Shown here in pieces: positions 12,013 to 18,740 of a stretch of 18,740 nucleotides of DNA. The DNA lies in NCBI GenBank assembly GCA_021157745.1, contig JAGGWA010000059.1:1-18740 (forward strand), read 5' to 3'. Source of the stretch: Thermoplasmata archaeon (GTDB lineage: Archaea; Thermoplasmatota; E2; UBA202; JdFR-43). Within the stretch, counting starts at the first letter, position 1, and every line of letters starts with the position of its first letter. The notes beneath the pieces are model-generated. The model was not told where the DNA came from, did no database searches, and worked only from the letters and a program-made list of their open reading frames with translations. Position numbers and translations under genes: made by a program.

Positions 12013-12425
12013 AGATAAAGATAAGCCAGCAGGAAATGCATTACATGGCGATAGCTGAAGGACTTACAAGAGCCCCCATAATAGATTGCATAGAGCGTGA
12101 TAACCGCATTACATTCATTGTCGCCAAAGGAAAGCTTGGAAAGGCTGTTGGAAAGGAAGCGAGCAACATAAAAAAGCTTGAGAAGTTTTTTAAGAAAGAA
12201 GTAAGGTTTGTTGAATATGATGAAGACAAAAAACAGTTTGTGATAAACCTTTTCAAACCATTCAAAGTGGATAGGGTTGTGATTGATGAGGAAAAGAATA
12301 AGGTTAGCGTCGTTGTCAATGAAAGAGATAAAGGAAAAGCTATAGGTAAAGAGGGTAGGAATATAAAAATTTTGAGAGAAATTGCGAAAAGGCAACATGG
12401 TATAAATGAGTTAAAAGTTCTTTAG
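12009..12425 (+). CDS. nusA: Archaeal NusA-like transcription factor, two KH domains
   Basis: 138 residues, the short archaeal form made only of two KH RNA-binding domains, lacking the N-terminal polymerase-binding and S1 domains of bacterial NusA. The KH1 motif is GKLGKAVGKEASNIKKLE (41-58); the KH2 motif is GKAIGKEGRNIKILRE, with its GKEG loop at 113-116. Thought to act in transcription elongation or termination through nascent RNA; the archaeal role is not fully settled. It overlaps rpl30e by 4 bases. In many archaea rps12 follows; here a secreted protein gene starts 7 bases later. Confidence 0.95.
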
Positions 12426-12432
12426 TGGTAGG

Positions 12433-14748
12433 ATGGGGAGGCATCTCTTCCTGGCTCTCTTAATTTTTCTTTTCCTGTCTGTAGCTTATGCCATGGCAAC
12501 AGAAATAAAAGTCGTTTCCCCTTCTTTTTCCTCGCAAGATTTCGACGTTTTTATAGAGATAAATTCAAGTGTTGAGCTGAAAGGTGCTCAATGTGATTTT
12601 TCATTTAACAGCAGCATATTGCAGGTGGAGGGTATTGAGAATGGAGGCATGTTTGAGTTATGGGGAGGAGATTTTAATTCTACTTTGCCTCTCGTTGACA
12701 ACAAAAATGGAACAATAAAAGGAATTATTGCATTCTCGATATTCAACTCCTCATGCAATGGCACTCTCGCAATAATACATTTTAAGAGTGTTGCAGAAGG
12801 CGAGTCAGAACTCAAGATTGAAAATGCTTTATTGTCTGATAAAAATGCAAATCCTGTAGAAAGCGCTGTAAAAAATGCAAGCGTAGTTGTGGACAAAAGC
12901 CCTCCACAAATAAAAAATGTGAAGATTGAGCTAAATGATGGCAAGGCAAACATAACATGCGATGTTTCGGAAGAACATATACGATTTGTTAAAATAAATG
13001 TAACATATCCAGATGGAAAGAAAAAGGAGTATGAGATGCATGAATCAGGTGAGAAATATTTTTTGAATGAAAGCTTTGAGAAAGGAAAATATAGCTTCTT
13101 TGTATTTGCCGAGGACATGGCAGGAAATAGAGGTAACTCAACCATTCATCAATTCACCATAAAAAATCATCCTCCTGTAAAACCATATTTTCCAGTGCCA
13201 GAAAATGGAGCAACGAATGTTGCCATAAAGGCAAAGCTATCATGGGAATGCTATGATGTTGATAACGATTCAATAAAATATGATGTTTATTTTGGTACAA
13301 CATCATTGCAAAAAGTGAAAAGCAATATAACGGAGAAATCATACTCTCCCTCCTTGGATTACTCGACCACATATTACTGGCGAATAGTAGCATGGGATGA
13401 AAATGGGGCAAAAAATGAAAGCGAGCTATGGCATTTTACAACAACGCCAAACAATGAGCCATATGTTAAAATAAGGAGTCCTGGAGACAATGCTGTGGTT
13501 AGCGGGCAGATAAGTGTGAAAGGAATTGCATGGGATGCTGATGGAAACGATAGTGTAACGAAGGTGGAAATAAGAATAGATAGCAGCATATGGCATGTTG
13601 CGAGTGGGACAAATTCATGGAGCTACATCATAGATACGACCAAGTTAAGCAACGGAATACATAAAATAGAGGCTCGTAGTTACGATGGAAACCTTTACAG
13701 CAGCATTGATTCAATTAACATAGATGTTGAGAATCGTGTCACCAAATATTATTTGACCGTGTCAGTCAACCCAAACAACGCTGGATATGTAACGAAATCG
13801 CCTTCCAGAAGCGAATATGAAGAAGGAAGCATTGTTGTGCTGACTGCAGCACCAAACAATGGCTACGCCTTTGACCATTGGGGCGGCGACGCCAGCGGGA
13901 GCAATCCAACAATAAATATTGTGATGAACGGGAACAAAAACGTGGTGGCAAATTTTGTTTCTGTTGAGCCAAGCATCGATTTCTCATTTGAGCCTTCTTT
14001 GCCATACGCTGGAGAGGAAATAAAATTTTATGATAAGAGCAGTGGAGCGACTGCATGGTACTGGGATTTTGGTGATGGAAACGTTGCAACGAAACAAAAT
14101 CCAAAGCATGTGTATGCCAAAGCAGGAAAATACAATGTCACTCTTACCGTTATAATAGATGGGAAAGAATATATGAAGAAAAAGAGCATAAATGTTATTG
14201 GAAAGGAAAAAGCTGATTTCAATTTTTATCCTAATTTTCCTTTTCCCGGCTCCACAGTTCATTTTTACGCGTATGGAGAGAATATTGTTTCATATAACTG
14301 GGATTTTGGCGACGAAAGTTTTGCTTATGGAAAAAATGTTAGCCATGTTTATGGCGAAGGAGATTACATTGTTACCCTGCATATAGTTGATAAATGGGGA
14401 AATGAAGACAATAAAAGCAAGGAATTGCATGTTCATTACCCGGATTTTCTAATAAGCAAAATTTCTCATGAGAAAAGAAAGGGAAAGGTTAAAATAAATG
14501 CAACAATCGAAAATACAGGAGGGGATGCAAAGGGGGTCATAGTGACCTTTTATCTGAACGACGAGGAAATAAAAAGAGAAAATGTTTCAATATATCATGG
14601 CAATCAAAGTTTTGAAGAATATATTCCAATAAAAGAAGGAAAAAACGATATTAAAATTGTGATCGACGCCACAAACAAATTCATGGAAAAAATGAAAGCA
14701 ACAATGTTGCGTCTTTCATTGTTTATGGAAGCAAAGGCTTCTCTTTAA
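12433..14748 (+). CDS. Large surface protein: cohesin-like, Ig/Fn3-like, InlB-like, two PKD and CARDB domains; frame broken near its end
   Basis: The open frame gives 771 residues. A signal peptide (1-20) ends AYA. Likely domains: cohesin-like 24-153; Ig-like 157-244; Fn3-like 247-338, ending SELWHFTTTP; Ig-like 341-433 around VKIRSPGDNAVVSGQISVKG; InlB-type repeat 439-509 (GYAFDHWGGDASG); PKD 514-590 (WDFGDG at 544-549); PKD 593-668 (WDFGDE at 623-628); CARDB from 669. Many N-x-S/T sites suggest surface glycosylation. These are adhesion and scaffolding modules; no enzyme domain is seen. After E752-K753 the frame departs from CARDB and soon stops, whereas the -1 frame continues the domain into a membrane helix and zinc finger. 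The full product would be about 852 residues. It starts 7 bases after nusA with a weak GGTAGG site, so it may be co-transcribed with the polymerase genes. Confidence 0.88.
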   Translation: MGRHLFLALLIFLFLSVAYAMATEIKVVSPSFSSQDFDVFIEINSSVELKGAQCDFSFNSSILQVEGIENGGMFELWGGDFNSTLPLVDNKNGTIKGIIAFSIFNSSCNGTLAIIHFKSVAEGESELKIENALLSDKNANPVESAVKNASVVVDKSPPQIKNVKIELNDGKANITCDVSEEHIRFVKINVTYPDGKKKEYEMHESGEKYFLNESFEKGKYSFFVFAEDMAGNRGNSTIHQFTIKNHPPVKPYFPVPENGATNVAIKAKLSWECYDVDNDSIKYDVYFGTTSLQKVKSNITEKSYSPSLDYSTTYYWRIVAWDENGAKNESELWHFTTTPNNEPYVKIRSPGDNAVVSGQISVKGIAWDADGNDSVTKVEIRIDSSIWHVASGTNSWSYIIDTTKLSNGIHKIEARSYDGNLYSSIDSINIDVENRVTKYYLTVSVNPNNAGYVTKSPSRSEYEEGSIVVLTAAPNNGYAFDHWGGDASGSNPTINIVMNGNKNVVANFVSVEPSIDFSFEPSLPYAGEEIKFYDKSSGATAWYWDFGDGNVATKQNPKHVYAKAGKYNVTLTVIIDGKEYMKKKSINVIGKEKADFNFYPNFPFPGSTVHFYAYGENIVSYNWDFGDESFAYGKNVSHVYGEGDYIVTLHIVDKWGNEDNKSKELHVHYPDFLISKISHEKRKGKVKINATIENTGGDAKGVIVTFYLNDEEIKRENVSIYHGNQSFEEYIPIKEGKNDIKIVIDATNKFMEKMKATMLRLSLFMEAKASL
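14686..14693 (+). other. Frame break at an A6 run (mutation, sequencing error or programmed slippage)
   Basis: Read in the main frame, ATG GAA AAA ATG AAA gives M-E-K-M-K and loses similarity. Stepping back one base after AAA gives AAT GAA AGC AAC AAT, that is N-E-S-N-N, the classic end motif of CARDB domains (E-x-N-E-S-N-N). The shift therefore falls inside the six As at 14687-14692. One missing A, or a -1 slip of ribosome or polymerase, explains it. The sequence alone cannot separate these. Confidence 0.8.
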
Positions 14749-14990
14749 ATTATTTTTATCTTGCGATCGCAGCAGCATTTTTTGCTGCTCTTCTTTCAGC
14801 ATATTTATTGAAATTCAGGAAAAAAGAAATTTCCATTGAAAATGCTGAACAGGAAGCGAGATGCACAGTATGTTTTGGAAGATTTAAGCCAGGCTCAGAT
14901 ATTGTAAGGTGCGAATGTGGAGCAATGTTCCATAAAAGCTGTGCAGAACGTGTTAAAACATGTCCAATATGCGGTCGCAAACTGATTTAA
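14691..14990 (+). CDS. Out-of-frame C-terminal part of the surface protein: CARDB end, membrane helix, RING-like zinc finger
   Basis: In the -1 frame, 99 residues continue the upstream protein (numbered 754-852 in a joined product). NESNNVASFIVYG closes the CARDB domain. A hydrophobic helix follows (about 774-793, YFYLAIAAAFFAALLSAYLL), then KFRKK, a positive stop-transfer signal placing the tail inside the cell. The tail is a compact eight-ligand zinc module: C811, C814, C827, C829, H834, C837, C844, C847. This C4HC3 order is seen in RING-CH and PHD fingers, ending in CPICGRKL. Taken alone, a short gene could start at the TTG at 14808 (60 residues), but it would lack the helix and shows no convincing ribosome-binding site. 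A fragment of the preceding gene is preferred. It overlaps the convergent gene by 4 bases. Confidence 0.75.
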   Translation, partial: NESNNVASFIVYGSKGFSLNYFYLAIAAAFFAALLSAYLLKFRKKEISIENAEQEARCTVCFGRFKPGSDIVRCECGAMFHKSCAERVKTCPICGRKLI

Positions 14991-15664
14991 TGCCACATTA
15001 CATGTAAAGCAAATAATGCAACCAAAAAAATCAAACCAATTTTTGTTATTAGTATGCTTTCATTTCTTTTCTTCGTGCTCCATCCATAATCATCGAGACG
15101 GTAAAACAGAAGCCATCCATATTGGCTGAAGAAAGCAAATAATGATAGCAGAATGCATTCCACCCATGCTTTTGTCTCGCTAAAAACCTTTCCCACATTT
15201 CCATTCATTGAATAGCCGAGTTGAACATAAAATGAGCCAATAACCAAGAACATCGCTCCTATCGCCATTTGTGATTCATGATGTATCAATCCTTCTGCAT
15301 ACATGCTCGCTATTGCTCCTATAAAAGCAAAAGCAAGAACAGGCCATCCGGTACAGTATGTTAGATAAAATGCTATGAAAAGCAATATTGCAGCTGTAAC
15401 AACAAACAATATTTTCAAAGCGGTTTTGCTTAGCGTAACTCTTTCCTCTATTTTCATATGATACAGATCATGTATTGTATGGGCTAAAAAATAATGGGTC
15501 AGGAAGCCTCCCAGGGAAGTCAGAATAACGCCAGTCCAGTAAATGTTTATGCTTGGAACAGCAATCTTTGCAAAGAATGAGCCAAGCAGAGGGAAAAATG
15601 CTCCAGTTATTATCGAGGTGAACAATGTGAAGGGAGAAAGCATGCCTTTTTCTTCAATCGTCAT
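14987..15664 (-). CDS. UbiA/MenA-like integral membrane prenyltransferase homologue
   Basis: 225 residues with about seven membrane segments. The layout follows UbiA/MenA: an early loop THYFLAHTIHDLYHMKIEE where the first NDxxDxxxD motif normally lies, a middle FIGAIASMYAEG and MFLVIGSFYVQLG resembling the MenA middle region, and a late YRLDDYGWSTKKR where MenA has N-x-x-D-x-x-x-D-x-x-x-GKxT. Several of the magnesium-binding aspartates are replaced, so catalysis is not assured. Family members join a polyprenyl diphosphate to an acceptor such as a quinone ring or lipid headgroup. It starts in a TAATG junction with the polyprenyl synthase stop and has GGTGA upstream, so the two are co-translated and the synthase may supply its substrate. 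Confidence 0.6.
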   Translation of the reverse strand: MTIEEKGMLSPFTLFTSIITGAFFPLLGSFFAKIAVPSINIYWTGVILTSLGGFLTHYFLAHTIHDLYHMKIEERVTLSKTALKILFVVTAAILLFIAFYLTYCTGWPVLAFAFIGAIASMYAEGLIHHESQMAIGAMFLVIGSFYVQLGYSMNGNVGKVFSETKAWVECILLSLFAFFSQYGWLLFYRLDDYGWSTKKRNESILITKIGLIFLVALFALHVMWH

Positions 15665-16623
15665 TAAATGGTCACCCCTATATTTTTCATCATTGCATTG
15701 ACAATATATTGGGGTGCCTCCTTCAACAATTCTTTATACTCGCTATCTGGAATTATCTCGCTAGACGCTATTTCTCTCGCCCTCTCAATATGTTTTCTTA
15801 TCTCTTCCTTATATATTTCTTTTAATCCATCAATATGCTTCTTTATTGCTTCATTTAACAAATCTCCTTCCTCAAGTTTTTTCAGGATTTCTTCATCAAC
15901 ACTCCCATATATTTTTATGACCGGCAATATTATTCCTTCTTCAAGCTTCCCTTCCATTAAATCAACAAAATCATCAGCAAGCTGATAGGCAATGCCAACC
16001 TCCCTGCCATATTCACGCATCGCTTCAATGAGCTCATCATCTGCCCCCGCTTCAATTGCGCCCGCCCTGCAGGCGGTGGCGAAAAGCGAGGCTGTTTTCA
16101 TTTCTATTATTCTGAAATATTCTCTTATAAGCTTTTCAGGGCTCTCCCCTTTCATTATTTCTTCAAGATGTGCAGTGAAGTCTATATCTTTTAGCTGCCC
16201 CACAAGGGTATCGTTCCAGGCATCGAGGAAAATCTGGGCATCTCTCATTCCATGATTCAGCGAGATTTGAAAGGCCATGCTTATCATTTTATGCCCTATT
16301 AATATAGCTGGCCCTATACCAATTTTGACATGAAGGGCTGGCCTACCTCGCCTTTCAACATCGTTATCCATTATGTCATCATGAATCAAGGAAGCGGAAT
16401 GAGCAAGTTCCACGCCAACGGCACTTTCCAATGCTTTAAAATAATTTTCATCACTGCCATTGCATGCTTTGAAAGAAAGGAGTAACATCGCTGGACGCAA
16501 TCTTTTTCCTCCTTCAAGAGCATACTTTATATTTTCATCTTTTATCCTCTTTTCTATCTCTTTACTCACTTCCCTCTGCGCCCATTCAAAGAATTCTGGA
16601 AATGTTGTCTGGCGAAGTTGCAT
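15664..16623 (-). CDS. idsA: Polyprenyl (geranylgeranyl-type) diphosphate synthase
   Basis: A 319-residue trans-prenyltransferase adding isopentenyl diphosphate to allylic diphosphates for membrane lipid or quinone chains. The first Asp-rich motif is DDIMD (82-86) followed by DVERRGRPALH; the second is DDFVD (217-221) in IAYQLADDFVD; GGKRLRPAM (38-46) is the early conserved block. The residue five before the first motif is A77, with S78 at minus four. In short-chain archaeal GGPP synthases as I recall them this position is aromatic, while small residues are typical of longer-chain enzymes. Product length is therefore uncertain. The start lies about 22 bases from a TATA-like box and has no Shine-Dalgarno. 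Coupled to the UbiA-like gene. Confidence 0.93.
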   Translation of the reverse strand: MQLRQTTFPEFFEWAQREVSKEIEKRIKDENIKYALEGGKRLRPAMLLLSFKACNGSDENYFKALESAVGVELAHSASLIHDDIMDNDVERRGRPALHVKIGIGPAILIGHKMISMAFQISLNHGMRDAQIFLDAWNDTLVGQLKDIDFTAHLEEIMKGESPEKLIREYFRIIEMKTASLFATACRAGAIEAGADDELIEAMREYGREVGIAYQLADDFVDLMEGKLEEGIILPVIKIYGSVDEEILKKLEEGDLLNEAIKKHIDGLKEIYKEEIRKHIERAREIASSEIIPDSEYKELLKEAPQYIVNAMMKNIGVTI

Positions 16624-16640
16624 AAGGCTAATTATTTTTT

Positions 16641-16651
16641 AATATAAATAT
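16641..16651 (-). promoter_or_regulatory. TATA-like box for the polyprenyl synthase operon
   Basis: Minus-strand ATATTTATATT centred about 22 bases before the ATG at 16623. No Shine-Dalgarno is present, consistent with a leaderless or nearly leaderless transcript. Confidence 0.45.
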
Positions 16652-16682
16652 GTTAATGAATAACAAATTGGATGCTAAATTT

Positions 16683-17618
16683 TCAGTCTCTTATTCCCTC
16701 CTCCTTCACAGTAAAAACAGCTTCTCCTTCCGGAAGATGTGGCGAGTCAATCAGACGGGCTATCCTCTTTCCACCCTTGGATTTTCTCAGATATATCCTG
16801 AACATTGCTGTATGACCGACGATATGCCCTCCTATTGGCTGTGTTGGATCTCCAAAATAAACATCTGGGCGGGCAGCCACCTGATTGGTAACGCATATTA
16901 CAGCATTGTAGAGGCGAGCAAATTTTAGCAGCATGTGCATATGTTTATTCAATTTTTGTTGCCTTTCTGCTAAAGCGCCACGTCCAACATATTCTGCTCT
17001 GAAATGCCCTGTTAATGAATCCACAACAAGCAATCTTACAGGCCTTTCTTTTGCAAGTTCCATTGCCTTTTCAACAAGCATCATTTGATGATTTGAGTTG
17101 AAAGCGTTGGCAACATGTATTTTCTTCAACGCTTCCTTTCCATCGATTCCAAGAGCTTCAGCCATTTGTATTATTCTCTCAGGCCTGAAAGTATTCTCTG
17201 TATCGATGAATATTGCCTCTCCTTCCAATCCGCCCTCGCTCTCCTCAAGCTGGACATTAACGCAAAGTTGATGGGCTATCTGTGTTTTTCCCGAGCCGAA
17301 CTCGCCAAAAAGCTCTGTTATTGCCTGCGTTTCAAATCCGCCACCAAGCAATTCATCAAAAGATTTTGAGCCAGTCGTCAAATGTTTTCTTTCCTTCATT
17401 CTTTCAAGCAGAACATCTCCAGTTTCAAATCCACCAACATCTGCTTTCTCTCGAGCAGCCTGAATTATTTTCAATGCCGTTCCTTCTCCTATGTCTATTG
17501 CTTCAGCCAGTTCGGATGGCGATGCCACAGCGATAGCCATCAAATCAGTATAGCCAGCATCTTCAAGCTTTTTTGCTATTGCTGGTCCCACCCCAGGCAA
17601 TTCTTCCAAATCGACCAT
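16683..17618 (-). CDS. radA: DNA repair and recombination protein RadA
   Basis: A 311-residue archaeal RecA/Rad51 recombinase, forming filaments on single-stranded DNA for strand exchange. The N-terminal helix-hairpin-helix domain ([20 protein letters not shown], residues 4-23, extending to about 60) binds DNA. A linker with GFETG (63-67) sits where the polymerisation motif F-x-x-A/G is expected. The ATPase core has Walker A GEFGSGKT (105-112), Walker B LLVVD (186-190), the [14 protein letters not shown] block, and a loop-2 region ending in PIGGHIVGH. Length is slightly short but complete. The ATG at 17618 sits about 25 bases from a TATA sequence and has no Shine-Dalgarno. It is a single-gene unit on the minus strand. 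Confidence 0.97.
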   Translation of the reverse strand: MVDLEELPGVGPAIAKKLEDAGYTDLMAIAVASPSELAEAIDIGEGTALKIIQAAREKADVGGFETGDVLLERMKERKHLTTGSKSFDELLGGGFETQAITELFGEFGSGKTQIAHQLCVNVQLEESEGGLEGEAIFIDTENTFRPERIIQMAEALGIDGKEALKKIHVANAFNSNHQMMLVEKAMELAKERPVRLLVVDSLTGHFRAEYVGRGALAERQQKLNKHMHMLLKFARLYNAVICVTNQVAARPDVYFGDPTQPIGGHIVGHTAMFRIYLRKSKGGKRIARLIDSPHLPEGEAVFTVKEEGIRD

Positions 17619-17639
17619 TGAATAACAATGCTGTTTCGT

Positions 17640-17647
17640 TTATAAAA
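17640..17647 (-). promoter_or_regulatory. TATA box of radA
   Basis: Minus-strand TTTTATAA centred about 25 bases before the radA ATG, so transcription should begin at or next to the start codon. This fits a leaderless mRNA. Confidence 0.5.
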
Positions 17648-17707
17648 TTTTCATTAAAGCAAAGTATCGTAGCCAAGCCGAATAGGACAATGGAGGGCAT
17701 ATTTTGC

Positions 17708-18355
17708 TTATTTTATTTCTATGCGTTCTCCACTCACCATATAATGTACCTTCTCTGCTATCTTGCATGCGTGATCTCCGCATCTCTCCAGATAGCGAGC
17801 GATCATCATATAGTGTGCACATCTTGTGATGGTGGACGGATTTTCCATCATATAGGTAATGCATTCTCTGAATATCGACCATCTCAGTGCATCTAAACTA
17901 TCGTCCCTTTCCTCAAAATCCTTTATCAGAGATATATCCTCTGTCTCAAAAGCTTTCAATGCATCGTCTATCATCCTGCACACCATCTCTGCCATATATG
18001 GGATTTCAACAAGTTTTGCCACATGTGGTTTATCGCTCAACTCCTTGACAATATTTGCTATATCCTTACCATATCTTCCTATTCTTGTTAAGTAAGTGAT
18101 GGCTTTCAAAATACAAGCCACGGTTCGCATATCTTTTGCCATTGGATGATACAGCGCAATAAGTTGCAGGGTTTTTTCCTCTATCTCTGTATCCATGTCA
18201 GCAAGTTTCTTTTTCTTGGAAATAACCTTTTCAGCAAGCTCGATATCTTGCTTTTTCAATGCCTCTACAGACTCGTGAAGCATCTCCTTTGCAAGTTCGC
18301 CCATTTTTATTACCTCTCCTTTCAATTTTTTCAACTCCGCATGCAACCTATCCAT
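17708..18355 (-). CDS. phoU: Phosphate transport regulator PhoU
   Basis: 215 residues of two repeated three-helix bundles, the normal PhoU length. Each half carries the metal-cluster type E/D-x-x-x-D motif: YLTRIGRYGKDIANI in the first and IARYLERCGDHACKIAE in the second, the latter diagnostic. PhoU modulates the PstSCAB phosphate importer and, in bacteria, the PhoR kinase; in archaea it is thought to act on the transporter or on phosphate-responsive regulators. AGGTGG lies just upstream of the ATG. It follows pstB with a 10-base gap, the standard pst-phoU order, so both belong to one phosphate operon. Confidence 0.95.
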   Translation of the reverse strand: MDRLHAELKKLKGEVIKMGELAKEMLHESVEALKKQDIELAEKVISKKKKLADMDTEIEEKTLQLIALYHPMAKDMRTVACILKAITYLTRIGRYGKDIANIVKELSDKPHVAKLVEIPYMAEMVCRMIDDALKAFETEDISLIKDFEERDDSLDALRWSIFRECITYMMENPSTITRCAHYMMIARYLERCGDHACKIAEKVHYMVSGERIEIK

Positions 18356-18365
18356 TCCACACCAC

Positions 18366-18740
18366 CTATATCAATACTCCTGTCACATATTTTTCCGTCA
18401 GCTCATGCTTCGGCTTCTCAAATATCTCTCTCGTTGATCCAGCCTCCACCAGCTTTCCAAGGTAAAGAAAACCAACGTAATCACTTACCCTTGCGGCCTG
18501 CGCCGGCTCATGGGTTACGAGAACAATGGTGTAATCCTTTTTCAATTCAAACAGCAAACTTTCGATGTTCTTTGTTCCCATCGGATCTATATTTGCTGTG
18601 GGCTCATCCATGAGCAAAATCTTTGGTTTTAATGCAAGAGCCCTGGCTATAACCAGACGTTGCTTCTGACCACCACTCAAACTTGATGGATAATCTTCCA
18701 GCCTGCCTTTTATCTCATTCCATAACGATGCTTTCTCAAG
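18366..18740 (-). CDS. pstB: Phosphate ABC transporter ATP-binding protein PstB, C-terminal half (cut by window edge)
   Basis: 125 residues remain; the frame is open to the window edge, so the N-terminal half with Walker A lies outside. [21 protein letters not shown] matches the PstB stretch before and into the signature motif. It is followed by [22 protein letters not shown] (Walker B) and [20 protein letters not shown] (H-loop), and the tail [15 protein letters not shown] is specific to PstB. It energises high-affinity phosphate uptake with PstA, PstC and PstS, expected upstream outside the window. A TTG inside the fragment is not the real start. Confidence 0.95.
   Translation of the reverse strand, partial: LEKASLWNEIKGRLEDYPSSLSGGQKQRLVIARALALKPKILLMDEPTANIDPMGTKNIESLLFELKKDYTIVLVTHEPAQAARVSDYVGFLYLGKLVEAGSTREIFEKPKHELTEKYVTGVLI

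Noticed and set aside
14808..14990. Independent small zinc-finger gene starting at TTG 14808
   Set aside because: The same frame continues upstream through a membrane helix into the exact CARDB motif missing from the previous gene, so a frame-broken tail is the simpler reading.
17619..17707. Possible small RNA or tRNA between radA and phoU
   Set aside because: No tRNA-like arms or strong hairpin found by eye; the space holds the radA promoter.

Overview
The window looks archaeal, most probably from a Thermoplasmatota-like euryarchaeote. It carries an RNA polymerase operon with RpoH, an unsplit RpoB and a split RpoA'/RpoA''. It also has L30e and the short KH-only NusA next to the polymerase genes, RadA, a metal-type pyruvoyl SpeD, and a start region matching the branched-chain polyamine synthase BpsA. 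Unsplit RpoB excludes most methanogens, haloarchaea and Archaeoglobus, where B is split into B' and B''. Several first-in-operon genes have a TATA-like box about 25 nt upstream of the start codon and no Shine-Dalgarno (leaderless type), while internal genes have GGAGG-like sites or ATGA overlaps. A speD-bpsA pair hints at branched polyamines and therefore a thermophilic habit (inference). Composition is moderately AT-rich.

Layout. 1-454 (minus): speD followed by the start of bpsA, a polyamine module. 455-625: a divergent control region with two facing core promoters around a dyad. 626-3500 (plus): a DtxR/MntR-type regulator and a complete three-gene metal ABC importer (binding protein, ATPase, permease), all overlapping. 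3517-3996 (minus): an unknown small lipoprotein. 4017-4025: a TATA element placed to serve both the lipoprotein and the polymerase operon. 4081-12425 (plus): rpoH-rpoB-rpoA1-rpoA2-rpl30e-nusA, tightly coupled. In many archaea rps12, rps7 and elongation factors follow; here a large secreted protein begins 7 nt after nusA.

12433-14990 (plus): a multidomain surface protein (signal peptide, cohesin-like, Ig/Fn3-like, InlB-like repeat, two PKD, CARDB). Its reading frame breaks at an A6 run. Reading on in the -1 frame completes the CARDB motif and then gives a transmembrane helix and a cytoplasmic RING-like C4HC3 zinc finger. 14987-16623 (minus): a polyprenyl diphosphate synthase coupled to a UbiA/MenA-like membrane protein. 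16683-17618 (minus): radA. 17708-18740 (minus): pstB (cut by the window edge) and phoU, the tail of a phosphate-uptake operon.

No tRNA, rRNA, CRISPR array, insertion sequence or phage gene was recognised. No stretch over 300 bases lacks a gene. The most interesting items are the frame-broken surface protein with its hidden TM-RING tail, the N-terminal extension of RpoA'', the metal-uptake cassette whose regulator and binding protein both seem to lack usual metal ligands, and the speD-bpsA pair.
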